61,540 bases of DNA from Deltaproteobacteria bacterium Ga0077550 (GTDB lineage Bacteria > Myxococcota_A > Polyangia > Nannocystales > Nannocystaceae): positions 1 through 61,540 of the forward strand of contig LNFB01000157.1 in assembly GCA_001464385.1 (NCBI GenBank), given 5' to 3'. The translations under genes were made by a program, and so were the position numbers. The notes beneath the pieces were generated by a model. That model was not told the origin of the DNA. It was given only the letters and a program-made list of their open reading frames with translations, and searched no databases. Below are positions 38,765 to 51,017 of this stretch, piece by piece (position 1 is the first letter of the stretch; each line of letters starts with the position of its first letter).

Positions 38765-40004
38765 TCGGAGCGACGCCCGATCGGCAGGTCCTCGCCACGT
38801 GCGAGGGCGTGCACGACCTGGGCGCGCTTGGGCTGCGGGGGGCGGCGCAGCTCGTCGACCATCTCGCCGAGTCCCTCGACCGAGAGGTAGAACATCGGGA
38901 ACACCCGCCGGATCTCCGCGATGGTGGGCGCGTCCCAGATGTCGGGCCGCTCGGGGTTGAGCCACGCGCTGTGGGGGAAGCGATCGGCGAGCCGAGCCAG
39001 CCACGTCAGACCCACCGGCCCGCCACCGCCCGACCACCAGTCGGCCGACGACATCATCAGCTCGCCCGGGTGCATGTATGCGTCGCCGACGAGGATGACG
39101 CGCCAGCTCGGGTCGAGATCGCGGAGCAGCTCGGCCGTGCTCACGCCGCGGGTGAACACGGCGTCCTCGTAGACGCGGCTGTAGACGCAATTGTGGAAGT
39201 AGTACGAGCGGAGCTCGCGGAATCCACCGCCGGCCGAGGCCGCCGAGAACAGCTGGCTGACCAGGCGCGCGAACGGATCCATGCTGCCGCCGACGTCCAT
39301 GAGCAACAGGACGCGGACGTCGTTCTTGCGCGGCGGTCGCCAGGCGATCTCGAGGTCGCCGCAGTTGCGGGCCGTCGCGTCGACGGTCTCGGGCAGATCG
39401 AGCTCGAGCTCGTCGCCCTTGCGCGCCATCTTCCGCAGCTTGCGGAGCGCCGAGGCGATCTGCCGGGTGTCGAGGACGAGGTCGTTGCGGTAGGCCCGGA
39501 AGCGCCGCGCGTCGGCGACCGCCAGCGCGCTGCGGCCCCCGCCCTGCCCGCCCATGCGGATGCCGCTGGGGTGCATGCCGCCCTGGCCGAAGGGCGACGT
39601 GCCGCCCGTGCCGATCCAGCGGTTGCCCCCCTCGTGGCGCTTGCGCTGCTCGGCGAGGCGCTCCTCGAACATGCGCCGCAGCTCCTCGAGGTCGAGGGAC
39701 TTCAGCGCCTCGCGGAGCGCCGGATCGAGATACGCGAGCTTCTTCGGGTCGCGCAGGTAGTCGTCGAGCTGGGCGAGGATCGCCTCGGCGTCGGTCTCGA
39801 TGCCGCGGAACACCTGGGCGAACGCCTGATCGAAGCCGTCGTAGTGGACCTCGCTAGCGCAGCACAGGCAGCGGGCGATCCGGTAGAAGCCGTCGAGCCG
39901 CTGGTCGTGGAGCCCGTCCATGGTCGCGCGGACCAAGGCGAGCCAGTTGTGGGTGGTCACCGGCACGCCGCGCTGGCGCAGCGCGTAGAAGAAGTCGATG
40001 AACA

Positions 40005-40005
<1 letters not shown>
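38758..40005 (-). CDS. CoxE-like VWA-domain protein (MoxR partner)
   Basis: A 415-residue cytoplasmic protein. The N-terminal region (FFYALRQRGVPVTTHNWLALV; quoted in part) is typical of CoxE-like proteins that work with MoxR AAA+ ATPases. A Gly-rich, Lys/Arg-rich linker spans about 130-165. The VWA domain (about 230-390) has a MIDAS variant LMDVGGSMDP, with Gly instead of the first Ser of DxSxS. The ATG shares one base with the stop of the MoxR gene (TGATG), so the two are coupled. Such pairs act as chaperone-like modules that assemble or activate metal enzymes or complexes; the client is not evident here. Confidence 0.88.
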
Positions 40006-40844
<839 letters not shown>

Positions 40845-40859
40845 CGGCGGCGTCGGAGT

Positions 40860-42437
40860 ATGGCACACGTGATCGAGACCCCGGAGCGCCGCAGGCGGCG
40901 CGGCGCGAGTGCAGTGGTGCGGAGGCGAGCGACGTGGTGGCTGTGCGCGCTCGTGCTCGCGGGGTGCGACGCGCCCGAAGTGGCCGTGGACACGGCCGCG
41001 GGCCCGGGCGACGCGCCGCCGCAGGCGATCGAGGACCCGGCCGAGACCGGCGCGCCCGAGGTCCCCGCATCGACGGACGAAGCCCCCGCTGCACCGCCGC
41101 CGCAGGCCGCTGCGACGGCGCAGGCGGTGGGACGCGTCGATCCACGCGGCGCACGAAACGCGCTCGAGCGGGCGTGGCTCGCTCGCACCGGCGAGTCCAC
41201 GGCGCCGGCCGAGATCCGTCGCGCCGATCGGGCGACGATGATCTACGCCGACCCGCGGTTCGGCGCGCCGTTCCGCGGCAAGCTCACACACGGCGAGGCG
41301 TTCGGCGTCTACGAGCGGGTCGCGTCCGCCGAGCCCGACCCCGAGTGCCGCGGCGGCTGGGGCCGCGTCGGGGCGAAGGCGTTCGTCTGCCTCGAGCACA
41401 CCTCGAGCACGAAGGCGACGCCGCGCGAGCTGCCGGTCGTGGCGCGCGGACAGCTGACGCCGCACTACTACGCCCGTGTGCGGCGCAAGACCGCCGCGGG
41501 GGAGGTCCCCGCCGCGCCGCGGTGGGCGAGTCGCAGCGCGATGGCGTCGGGCGCCGAGCCCATCGATCACCTCCAGCCCGATCACGACTACGCGTTCGAG
41601 CGCCGCCGTTCCTCGCGCGGGGGCACCGTCCTGGTCGACAGCGCGTTCCGGGTCGTGCGCGAGGCGGACGTGCGCCGGCTCGAGCCGAGCGCCTTCGCGG
41701 GCCGCGACGTCGTGGTGTCGCCCCTGCCCGACGAGGGGCGCCTGGCGTGGAGCCTCGTCTGGCCCCACGCCTCGGTCCGCGCCGAGGCCAACGTCCTCGC
41801 CCCACTCGTCGACAAGCAGCCCCACCAGGCCGAGTTCTTCGTCACCGACGAGGTCGTCCAGCGCCGCGGCACCCAGTGGGTGGCGATCGCGGGCGACGCC
41901 AAGGGCTGGGTCGACGCCGACGAGATCCGCCGCTGGTTCCCCGCGCCGCCCCCGGCGAACACCGGCGACGACGAGCTGTGGATCGACGTCGAGCTCGAGC
42001 AGCAGACCCTGGCCGTGATGCTCGGCGATGCGCCGCTGTTCGTCACGATGATCGCCAGCGGCAACCACAAGCACCCGACGCCGCAGGGCGTGTTCCGCAT
42101 CAAGACCAAGATGGCGACGTCGACGATGGACTCGCAGCCCGGCGACGAGGAGGCCTACGCGGTCGAGGGCGTGCCGTGGGCGCAGTTCTTCCACAAGCGC
42201 TACGGGCTGCACGGGACCTTCTGGCACAACCGCTTCGGGCGGCGCACCAGCCACGGCTGCGTCAACCTGTCGGCGAAGGACGCCGCGCTGGTGTACGCGA
42301 TGACGAGCCCGGATCCGCTGCCCGGCTGGGCGATGGCGTTCGCCCACGACGAGGTCCCCGGCACGGTCATCCGCGTGCGCAAGCTCGACGCGCCGGTGCC
42401 GGATCGGCGCGGCGACGCCGAGTCGGCGATCGACTGA
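40860..42437 (+). CDS. L,D-transpeptidase (YkuD) lipoprotein
   Basis: A 525-residue envelope enzyme that would form 3-3 peptidoglycan cross-links or attach proteins to peptidoglycan. The N-terminus has an Arg-rich n-region and a lipobox (LVLAGC, Cys36), then a Pro/Ala-rich linker. Two SH3-like stretches occur in the middle (ATMIYADPRFGAPFRGKL; quoted in part, and ASVRAEANVLAPLVDKQPHQ; quoted in part). The YkuD domain (about 385-500) ends with HGTFWHNRFGRRTSHGCVNL (quoted in part), holding the catalytic His465 and Cys467. It is divergent from the MoxR-VWA unit. Confidence 0.92.
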   Translation: MAHVIETPERRRRRGASAVVRRRATWWLCALVLAGCDAPEVAVDTAAGPGDAPPQAIEDPAETGAPEVPASTDEAPAAPPPQAAATAQAVGRVDPRGARNALERAWLARTGESTAPAEIRRADRATMIYADPRFGAPFRGKLTHGEAFGVYERVASAEPDPECRGGWGRVGAKAFVCLEHTSSTKATPRELPVVARGQLTPHYYARVRRKTAAGEVPAAPRWASRSAMASGAEPIDHLQPDHDYAFERRRSSRGGTVLVDSAFRVVREADVRRLEPSAFAGRDVVVSPLPDEGRLAWSLVWPHASVRAEANVLAPLVDKQPHQAEFFVTDEVVQRRGTQWVAIAGDAKGWVDADEIRRWFPAPPPANTGDDELWIDVELEQQTLAVMLGDAPLFVTMIASGNHKHPTPQGVFRIKTKMATSTMDSQPGDEEAYAVEGVPWAQFFHKRYGLHGTFWHNRFGRRTSHGCVNLSAKDAALVYAMTSPDPLPGWAMAFAHDEVPGTVIRVRKLDAPVPDRRGDAESAID

Positions 42438-42461
42438 TCCCGAGACGCCGGGCGCGAGGCC

Positions 42462-43892
42462 TCAGCCCCCGTCGGACAGCGCCGCGCGCCCGACGGACGC
42501 CACGTACCAGTCCCCCCACTCGAGCCGCAGATGCAGGGCGATGCGGGCGTCGTCGCGGTCGTTCGCGTCGTCGAGCCGATCGCTGCGCAGGGTCACCAGG
42601 GCCTTGGGCGCGTAGGCGCCGGGCACCAGCTCCACGGAGTCGATCTCGACCGCGCTGCCGCCGAGCGTGTCGATCGCGTCGGCGAGCGCGAACGTCCGCG
42701 CGGCATCGATCGTCTGCAAGCGCCGCATCGCCGCGGCGACGGCGGCCTCGGGCTCCTCGTGTCCGAACGAGCGCGCCGCGTAGTAGGCCTGGCCGAACTC
42801 GTAGAAGAACGAGACGATCTGGCTCGAGGCGAGCGCCTCGTCGAGGCCGAGCTGCTCGCGGAACCCGTCGGTGCCCGTGCGCGCGACCATCTCGCGCAGG
42901 CGATCGTAGGCCGCCTCGGTCGTCGTGTCGGGGTTGCCGACCAGGGACTCGACCGCGGCGACGAAGCCCTGCATCACGGGGAGGCTGCCGTCCTCGTCGG
43001 CGCCGAGGATCGCGGAGAGGGCCTCGCCGCGGACCTTCCGCGCGAAGCTCGGGGAGGTGAGGCGCCGGGCCGACTCGACGTCGCCGGAGCCGAGCGCCTC
43101 GAGGAATCGGCGCGAGCGATCGTTGGCCCGCTCGAGCCGCGCGGCGCCGCCCTCGAGCGCCGGCCGCTGCTGCAGCATCCGCGTGGCGTCGGAGATCGGG
43201 ATCGCGAAGCCGCCCGTGCTCTCGCGCCAGGTCCAGGTCACGACCCCGACCGCGCGCCCCACATCGTCGAGCACCGGCCCGCCGCTCTGACCGCGGCGGA
43301 TCGGCGCGGTGACGCCGACGAACGCCCCGGGCCCCGCGGCCTCGTTGTAGACGGCGAGACGCTGCACCGTGCCGCGATCCAGCGCGAACACCTCGTGGTC
43401 GCCCGCCCGGCGAAAGGTCGAGATCACGTCGGTTTCCTGCAGGTACCGGCCGACCGGAACCACCTTGCGGGTCGCGAGCGGGACCCACGGCAGCGGCTCG
43501 TCGGCGGTGACGTGCAGTAGCGCGAGGTCGTGCTCGGGATCCGTGTAGACGACCTGGATGCTCTCGTAGGTCCGGGGCGGGTCGAGCTCGGGGAACTCGA
43601 CCGACACGATGTGGTCGGCGTCCTCGATGACGTGCCGATTGGTGATGAGGTAGCCGCTGGGATCGATGACGAACCCCATGCCGCGTCCGACGTCGGTCTC
43701 GATGACCGCGATGCCCTGACGCGAGCGGTGCACCTGCGCCTCGCCGCCGCCGCGGGGATGCGACGCCCCCTCGCGCACGCTCACCTCGCCGAAGTCGCGT
43801 CCCCGCGTGGAGGCGCAGGCCGCCGGCCCGAGCGACGACGCCAGCAGCGAGCACGCGCCGAGAGTCACCCGCCACCACTCGCATCGACGCAT
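42462..43892 (-). CDS. HtrA/trypsin-like serine protease lipoprotein
   Basis: A 476-residue envelope protein. The signal peptide ends in LGPAAC (Cys26). The protease domain (about 55-240) has the S1 triad: His87 (NRHVIED), Asp122 (DPEHDLALLHV) and Ser203 (RRGQSGGPVLDD), in the HtrA/DegP style. There is no PDZ domain; instead about 230 C-terminal residues are helical with a final beta segment (LRLEWGDWYVASVG), a pattern I do not recognise. It probably acts in envelope stress or processing. It is divergent from a small lipoprotein gene across 203 nt, in which only the -10-like element of the neighbour stands out. Confidence 0.88.
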   Translation of the reverse strand: MRRCEWWRVTLGACSLLASSLGPAACASTRGRDFGEVSVREGASHPRGGGEAQVHRSRQGIAVIETDVGRGMGFVIDPSGYLITNRHVIEDADHIVSVEFPELDPPRTYESIQVVYTDPEHDLALLHVTADEPLPWVPLATRKVVPVGRYLQETDVISTFRRAGDHEVFALDRGTVQRLAVYNEAAGPGAFVGVTAPIRRGQSGGPVLDDVGRAVGVVTWTWRESTGGFAIPISDATRMLQQRPALEGGAARLERANDRSRRFLEALGSGDVESARRLTSPSFARKVRGEALSAILGADEDGSLPVMQGFVAAVESLVGNPDTTTEAAYDRLREMVARTGTDGFREQLGLDEALASSQIVSFFYEFGQAYYAARSFGHEEPEAAVAAAMRRLQTIDAARTFALADAIDTLGGSAVEIDSVELVPGAYAPKALVTLRSDRLDDANDRDDARIALHLRLEWGDWYVASVGRAALSDGG

Positions 43893-44083
43893 TGGTTCCA
43901 CGATCTCAAAGGTAGTGTGCCGCAGGCACCGGGGCCAACGGTCACCGTGGGAATTCCTCGGCGGCCATCCCTGCGGCGGGCGCACGCCACGCCGCAGGTG
44001 ACCCGACGACGGCCACGTCATCGCCCTGCCGTTCGAGGGACGAAACCAACACCGACACGATCCCCGACGTCGGCGTTTCGCGG

Positions 44084-44089
44084 CATCAT
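44084..44089 (+). promoter_or_regulatory. -10-like hexamer upstream of small lipoprotein
   Basis: CATCAT ends 6 nt before the GTG at 44096, matching the leaderless arrangement seen elsewhere in the window. Confidence 0.35.
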
Positions 44090-44095
44090 GGGCGG

Positions 44096-44587
44096 GTGAC
44101 CCGTCGCGTCCGTGATCTCCCCCGCGCCTTCGCGGCGCTCCTGCTCGCAACCACCTGTGCCCTCGCCGCGTGTACGTGCGAGCAGGCCTACGCGCCCAAG
44201 CCCGCCGCGGACGCGCCCCTGTCCGCGAACGCGCCCAAGACCGCGAACGCACCCGAGGCCGACGCGCCCGAGGCCAAGGCGCCCGCGGTCCCGCCGCTCA
44301 GCGAGGAGGACCTGCGGCTCATCGCCGCCGATCCGAAGACGCTCTCCCCCGAGGACGTCCGCAAGCGCGCCTTCGCGTTGCGGCGCAAGATCATGCAGAA
44401 CCCCGACTCGCCGGCGGCGCGGGCCCTCGAGGATCTCCGCCGCGCGACCGAGGCCGGCGAGCTGCAGGCGCCCGGCGCGGGCGCGGTCCGTTTCGAGCCC
44501 CGCACCAAGGACGGCGCGCCGCCCAAGGGCACGATGCCGCCCGCCGGCGTCCGCGAGACCGACACGAAGGCGCCGAGCGCCCCGTGA
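44096..44587 (+). CDS. Small Pro/Ala-rich lipoprotein
   Basis: A 163-residue lipoprotein starting at GTG. The lipobox is ALAAC (Cys at about residue 26), followed by a degenerate repeat of the tetrapeptide/pentapeptide APEA/NAPKTA/DAPEAKAP over 35 residues. A helical stretch (LSEEDLRLIAADPKTLSPED; quoted in part) and a Lys/Pro-rich tail follow. No enzyme motif is seen. Its TGA overlaps the GTG of the enoyl-CoA hydratase frame (GTGA). The function is unknown; it may be a spacer-type envelope protein. Confidence 0.75.
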   Translation: MTRRVRDLPRAFAALLLATTCALAACTCEQAYAPKPAADAPLSANAPKTANAPEADAPEAKAPAVPPLSEEDLRLIAADPKTLSPEDVRKRAFALRRKIMQNPDSPAARALEDLRRATEAGELQAPGAGAVRFEPRTKDGAPPKGTMPPAGVRETDTKAPSAP

Positions 44588-45831
44588 CCGCGCCGATCGG
44601 GATCCGCGAGACCCGACGCGACGATGCGGTGCTGGTGTGGGAGCTCTGCGACCCGGCGCGGAGCAACCCGGTGTCGCCCGCGACCCTGCGGTGGATGACC
44701 GCGCGCGCCGGCGAGCTCTGCGGTGAGATCGTCGTGCTGCGCGGCGCCGGAGGCCGGGTGTTCTGCGGCGGGTTCGATCTCGCCGCGCTCGCCGAGCTCG
44801 ACGGCCCCGCGTTCCCCGACGCGCCGCTCGCCGAGGCCGTGCTGGCGTTGCGCGCCGCCGATGCGACCTTCGTCGCCGCGCTCGACGGCCACGCCGTCGG
44901 TGCCGGGGTCGAGCTCGCGGCGGCCTGCGACCTGCGGGTCGCGCGGCGCGGCGTCACGATGTCGATCCCGGCCGCGCGCCTCGGTGTGGTCTACCGCGCC
45001 GAGGGCCTCGGGCTGCTGCAGTCGTGCTTCGGCCCGTCGCTCACGCGGCGGCTGGTGCTGCTCGGCGAGCGCATCGACGCCGACGAGGCGGCGCACCACG
45101 GCGCGCTCGATCGGGTCGTCGAAGCCGTCGAGTTCGACGCGGCCCTCGAGCAGGTCGTCGCGGCGCTGGCCGCCGGTGGCCGCGACGCGCTCCGGGGCAA
45201 CCGCGACGCGCTGCGCGAGCTGGTGCCGGCGATCGGGCCGGCGTTCGCCGCACGGCACGAGCAGCGCCGCCACCGGGCGTTCGTCGAGGCCCGCGCCCGC
45301 CTGCGTGCGGGTCCCCGCGACGCCGGCCCTCCCCTTCCGACGCCCGGCGGACTAGGCTTGCGGCCGATGGCCATCAAGGACGACATCGACGCCCGACAGA
45401 AGCAGGCCCGCCGCGACCGCGACGAGGCGACGCTGAACATCATCGGCATGCTCAAGAACCGCGTGCTCACCGAGCTCAAGTCGGGCTCCGGCGCGCAGGA
45501 GGACGATGCCCTGTGGCTGGCGGTGATCGGCTCGTACGTCAAGCAGCTGCGCAAGTCGATCCCGGAGTTCGAGAAGGCGGGTGAGCGCGCCAAGGCGGCG
45601 CTCGCCGAGGTCGAGGTGGAGCTGAAGTTCTGCGAGCAGTTCCTGCCCTCGCGCCTCGACGAGGCCGCGACCGAGGCCCTGGTGCGCAAGCTGGTCGCCG
45701 AGCACGGCCTGCTCGCCCAGGGCGCGAAGGCGACGGGCCGACTGATGGGCCTGTTGATGAAGGGGCACAAGGACGAGCTCGACGGCGACATCACCAAGGC
45801 CGTCGTCGACCGCGTGCTCGCCGGCGGCTGA
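44584..45831 (+). CDS. Enoyl-CoA hydratase/isomerase domain running in frame into YqeY domain
   Basis: The frame from GTG 44584 is open for 415 residues. Residues 1-about 255 form a crotonase-fold domain: GRVFCGGFDLAAL (oxyanion-hole Gly region, where many members have AFSAGAD) and GHAVGAGVELAAACDLRVA, with Glu of the GVEL motif in a catalytic position. Residues 262-415 are a complete GatB/YqeY protein that also has its own ATG (45367) and -10-like element (45353-45358). No stop separates the two, so either a real two-domain fusion or a read-through arrangement with an internal start is present. A TAG in another frame at 45353 would give a normal 256-residue hydratase if one or two bases were changed upstream. 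Substrate unknown. Confidence 0.75.
   Translation: MTAPIGIRETRRDDAVLVWELCDPARSNPVSPATLRWMTARAGELCGEIVVLRGAGGRVFCGGFDLAALAELDGPAFPDAPLAEAVLALRAADATFVAALDGHAVGAGVELAAACDLRVARRGVTMSIPAARLGVVYRAEGLGLLQSCFGPSLTRRLVLLGERIDADEAAHHGALDRVVEAVEFDAALEQVVAALAAGGRDALRGNRDALRELVPAIGPAFAARHEQRRHRAFVEARARLRAGPRDAGPPLPTPGGLGLRPMAIKDDIDARQKQARRDRDEATLNIIGMLKNRVLTELKSGSGAQEDDALWLAVIGSYVKQLRKSIPEFEKAGERAKAALAEVEVELKFCEQFLPSRLDEAATEALVRKLVAEHGLLAQGAKATGRLMGLLMKGHKDELDGDITKAVVDRVLAGG
45353..45358 (+). promoter_or_regulatory. -10-like hexamer upstream of YqeY start
   Basis: TAGGCT ends 8 nt before the ATG at 45367, inside the open reading frame of the hydratase, and suggests an independent leaderless transcript for the YqeY domain. 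Confidence 0.45.
45367..45831 (+). CDS. GatB/YqeY domain protein (probable separate product)
   Basis: A 154-residue protein if translated from ATG 45367. It starts MAIKDDIDARQKQARRDRDE and continues LNIIGMLKNRVLTELKSG; it ends with LMKGHKDELDGDITKAVVDRVL (both in part), the normal beginning and end of YqeY proteins, which share the tRNA-binding tail domain of GatB. This is the full family length. It is in the same frame as the upstream hydratase, so it may also be made as the C-terminal domain of that protein. Confidence 0.8.
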   Translation: MAIKDDIDARQKQARRDRDEATLNIIGMLKNRVLTELKSGSGAQEDDALWLAVIGSYVKQLRKSIPEFEKAGERAKAALAEVEVELKFCEQFLPSRLDEAATEALVRKLVAEHGLLAQGAKATGRLMGLLMKGHKDELDGDITKAVVDRVLAGG

Positions 45832-45854
45832 GGTTCCTCGAGCTCCGATCGCCG

Positions 45855-46955
45855 TCACTCGTCGGGCACGGCGATCGGACAGCGCGCCCGCCAGTCGGGC
45901 GCGATGCGATCGGACAGATCGTTGCCGGCGTGGGTGTTCCACCACAGCACGTTGCGCCGCGGGCCGCCGCGCGCGGCCTCGATGCGGCGAAGGGCCGCGA
46001 GGCACTTGGCGGTGTACGTCGTCTCGAGGGCGAGGCCGTGCGCACCCGCCAGCGCGACCGCGTCGAGGCCCGCGGCCGTCGGTGCGCCGTACCCTCCGCC
46101 GACCTCCGCGTGGTCGATCGCGAACGTCACGCCGGCGCGCTCGAGCCAGCGCATGACGCCACCGGTCGGGGCGTCGACGAGCCCGCGCGCCCGCAGCTCG
46201 CCCTCGGCGGCGGCGAGCTTGCGCCGCAGCAGCACGCCGTTGAACGCCCATGCCTCGACCGACGACACCAGGTGCACGTGGGTCGACACTCCGGCGAGTG
46301 CGAGGCCGACGAGCAGGCCGGCGCAGCTCCCCGCCGACCCCGCGGTCAGGTAGATGACGTCGGGCCGCGGCAGCGCGCCCGCGGCGATCTGAGCCGCGAG
46401 CTCGAGCGCGGCCTCGATGAAGCCGAAGCACCCGAGCGCCGTGCTCGCGCCCGCGGCCATGTACGTGCCCGCGATCGCGGGCCGTCGCCACAGCCGGTAG
46501 GCCAACCACGCGACGCCGAGGCCAGGTCGGGTCTTCGCCGTCCAGAGCTTGGCGCCCGTCGACACCAGCACCGCGAGGTTGCGACGCACGTGGGGCGTCC
46601 ACGGCTGCTCGAACACGAGGGCGTGCAGCGTGCGTCGCTGCGGGGCCAGGAACAGCGCGAGCGCGAGCAGGTGGTGGCTCCCCGTGCCGCCCATCGAGAG
46701 CACCGGCGCATCGCCGTCGTACGGCGGGTTGGCGAGGACCCACTGCAGCTTGCGGACCTTGCCGCCGCCGTAGATCGGGCTCGAGCGGTCGTCACGCTTG
46801 ATCCACACCGTGGCGTGCGGCGTGTCGAGCCAGGGGGCGCGGTCCACCGGGGTCGGCAGCACCGCCCAGTCGAACCGCCGCGGCGGATCGGCGAGACGCG
46901 GCCACAGCAGCCCGGAGCTCGAGGGGGCGCCACCACCGGCGGGTTCGTCCGTCAT
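45855..46955 (-). CDS. D-cysteine desulfhydrase / ACC deaminase-like PLP enzyme
   Basis: A 366-residue fold-type II PLP enzyme. IKRDDRSSPIYGGGKVRKLQW (quoted in part) contains the PLP Lys and the Asp/Arg-rich approach typical of the DcyD/ACC-deaminase group. SMGGTGSHHLLALAL fits the cofactor-phosphate/substrate loop, LTAGSAGSCAGLLVGL the Gly/Ser-rich phosphate cup, and NTHAGNDL lies near the C-terminus. Compared with DcyD, an extra 40 residues lie at the N-terminus. The physiological substrate (D-cysteine, ACC or another amino acid) cannot be read from the sequence. A TATGGG hexamer ends 11 nt before the ATG. It is divergent from the zinc-ribbon/TPR gene across a 285-bp gap. Confidence 0.83.
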   Translation of the reverse strand: MTDEPAGGGAPSSSGLLWPRLADPPRRFDWAVLPTPVDRAPWLDTPHATVWIKRDDRSSPIYGGGKVRKLQWVLANPPYDGDAPVLSMGGTGSHHLLALALFLAPQRRTLHALVFEQPWTPHVRRNLAVLVSTGAKLWTAKTRPGLGVAWLAYRLWRRPAIAGTYMAAGASTALGCFGFIEAALELAAQIAAGALPRPDVIYLTAGSAGSCAGLLVGLALAGVSTHVHLVSSVEAWAFNGVLLRRKLAAAEGELRARGLVDAPTGGVMRWLERAGVTFAIDHAEVGGGYGAPTAAGLDAVALAGAHGLALETTYTAKCLAALRRIEAARGGPRRNVLWWNTHAGNDLSDRIAPDWRARCPIAVPDE

Positions 46956-47225
46956 CGACCCGGCGACCCATAACACGCGGGGCCGGCCGACGGCGGCCCG
47001 CACCGACTGCGGCTGCCCGCGCGCACAGGCTCCGGTCCGGGCCGGCGGACGGCCGCGCGCGGGCCGGCCGCCCGCGCTCGAGTCCGACGCGATTCGGCCG
47101 ATGATGCGCCCTTCGTGCCCTACGTGGCCGCGCCCGGGCGATGGCGCCGGCGGCATCGTCGAGACCCGACCTTTGTACGGCCACCCGCTGGCGTCGCCCC
47201 TGACACGGAGCGATACAGCGTGTGC

Positions 47226-47231
47226 TAAGGT
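47226..47231 (+). promoter_or_regulatory. Extended -10 element upstream of zinc-ribbon/TPR protein
   Basis: TAAGGT preceded by TGC ends 9 nt before the GTG at 47241. A CTGACA sequence (47200-47205) lies 20 nt upstream of the hexamer, a loose -35. Confidence 0.5.
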
Positions 47232-47240
47232 CGATTCGTC

Positions 47241-48930
47241 GTGAAAGCCTGTCCATTCTGCGCGGAACCCATTCAAGACGCGGCCGTGAAGTGCCGATAC
47301 TGCGGCGAATGGCTCGACCCGAGCCAGAAGCCGCAGGCCGCCGAAGCGCCCCGCGTCGCGGCACCGCAGGCGATCACGCAGCCGTCGTCGTCGCCGGCAC
47401 AGGCGGCGCCGCGGAGCACGACGATGGTGGTGGCCTCGGGCGCGCTGCGTCCCGCCGCGCCGACGCGCCCCGTCGAGGCCGAGCCGGTCGCGCAACACGA
47501 CGCGCCGCACCCGAGCACGACGACCGTCGACGGCTCGCTGCACGAGCCCGTCCCCGCGAGTGAGGCGCCCGCCGGGACGCCGCGCGCGTGGGCACCTCCA
47601 CCGTGGCTCTCGGAGTCCAACGCATCGAGCTCCACGGCGACCGTGACACCGACGGCGGCCGCCGCAGCACCAATCGCAGCGGCACCGGTCGCAGCGGCAC
47701 CGGTCGCAGCGGCACCGAGCCCCACGCCGGCCCCGACGACGCACACGGTCGTCGCCGCGCCGGTGCCCACGCCCGCGCCCACGCTCGACGACGTCGCGCT
47801 GCGGATGAAGCGGATCAAGGCGAGCGCCGCGGCGATCCGCGAGGCGATCGAGGTCGAAGCCCAGCGCGTGTCGGTCGGCGGCGAGCCCGAGCCGAGCGCC
47901 GCCCCGACGCCGACGATCCCGGCGCCGCAGACCGTGATCGACCCGCGCGCGGCGGCGAACGACATCCTCGGTGATGGCTTCGACGACGACCTCGACGGCG
48001 AGCTCGATGCGATCCTCCCCGGTCGCGCGCCCGTCGATCCCGACAGCTTCGACGAACGCCCCCCGGTGCGCCGTGACGCGGCCGCGGCAGCGCCGACCGA
48101 TCTCGAGCGGAGCTTCCTCGGCGCCGACGACGACTTCGAGGACGGTGACGACTTCGCCGAGGGCGAGGGCGGCATCGCGTCGTTCGCCCCCGCGGCGCGG
48201 CCGATCCCGTGGCGCCCGATCCTCATCGGCGCCGGCGTGATGGTGGCGATCGGTGCGTGGGTCTTCCGCGCCCAGCTGTTCCCGAGCTCGGAGCCCGCGC
48301 CGGAGACGAACGTCGCCGCCGAGGTCCGCCCGGGCAGCGTCGCGCCCGACGACAAGAAGGCGGCCCCGGCGAAGGCAGCCGCCCCGGCGCCGGTGGCCGC
48401 GGCGCCGGCGGATCCCGCCGCCGGCAAGCCCGTGACGCCCGATCCCGCCGCGACCGCGACGCCCGCCGCGACGGGTCCGGCCGCGACGCCGGCCCCGGCC
48501 CCCTCGGCCGCGCCGCCGACCGCCGCCGGCACACCGCCCGCCGCACGCCCTGCCCCGGACGCAGACACCAGCGCGCGGCTCGACGAGGCGCGCTCGCTGT
48601 ACGTCGCCGCCAAGGGCGGGACCCAGCGCAAGAAGCTCGGCGAGGCGAAGACCCTGCTGCAGGAGATCCTCGCGACGTCGCCGGCCCAGGCCGACGCGCT
48701 GCTGCTGCTCTCGCAGATCGAGCTCGAGCTCGGGCACGCCGACGCGGCGCTCACCACCGCGACCCAGTGCACGCAGGCCGCCGCCGAGATCGCCGACTGC
48801 TGGCTGACGATCGGCGTGCTGCAGCAGGACCGCCGCAAGAAGGCCGAGGCGACCCTCGCGTACGAGAAGTACCTCGCGCTCGCGCCCGACGGGCGCTACG
48901 CCGGCGACGTCCGCTCGCAGCTCAAGCGCC

Positions 48931-48941
<11 letters not shown>
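47241..48941 (+). CDS. Zinc-ribbon, single-pass membrane protein with TPR-like C-terminus
   Basis: A 566-residue protein. A double-CxxC zinc ribbon opens it (CPFCAEPIQDAAVKCRYCGEW quoted in part: C4, C7, C18, C21). A long low-complexity Pro/Ala/Thr linker follows, with APVAA-type repeats encoded by 15-bp DNA repeats near 47670-47715, then a short coiled helix (about 185-215) and an acidic stretch. One membrane helix (about 326-344, ILIGAGVMVAIGAWVF) is followed by a second Ala/Pro-rich linker and a TPR-like domain (about 450-566, LLQEILATSPAQADALLLLS; quoted in part). It resembles cytoplasm-to-envelope signalling or scaffold proteins of myxobacteria; no enzyme domain is present. The last 11 nt overlap the convergent ABC-F gene. 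Confidence 0.8.
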
Positions 48942-50937
<1,996 letters not shown>

Positions 50938-51017
50938 GGGTTTCCCGTCGGCGGACCTAGCACGCCGGGCGCCCGTGTGGCAAACCGCCCGGCCTCTGCC
51001 ACACTGCTGCGACGGCG

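Noticed and set aside
46956..47225. Small gene or RNA in the gap before the zinc-ribbon protein
   Set aside because: The sequence is GC-rich without a plausible start, ribosome-binding site or terminator; only the promoter elements near 47200-47231 are convincing.
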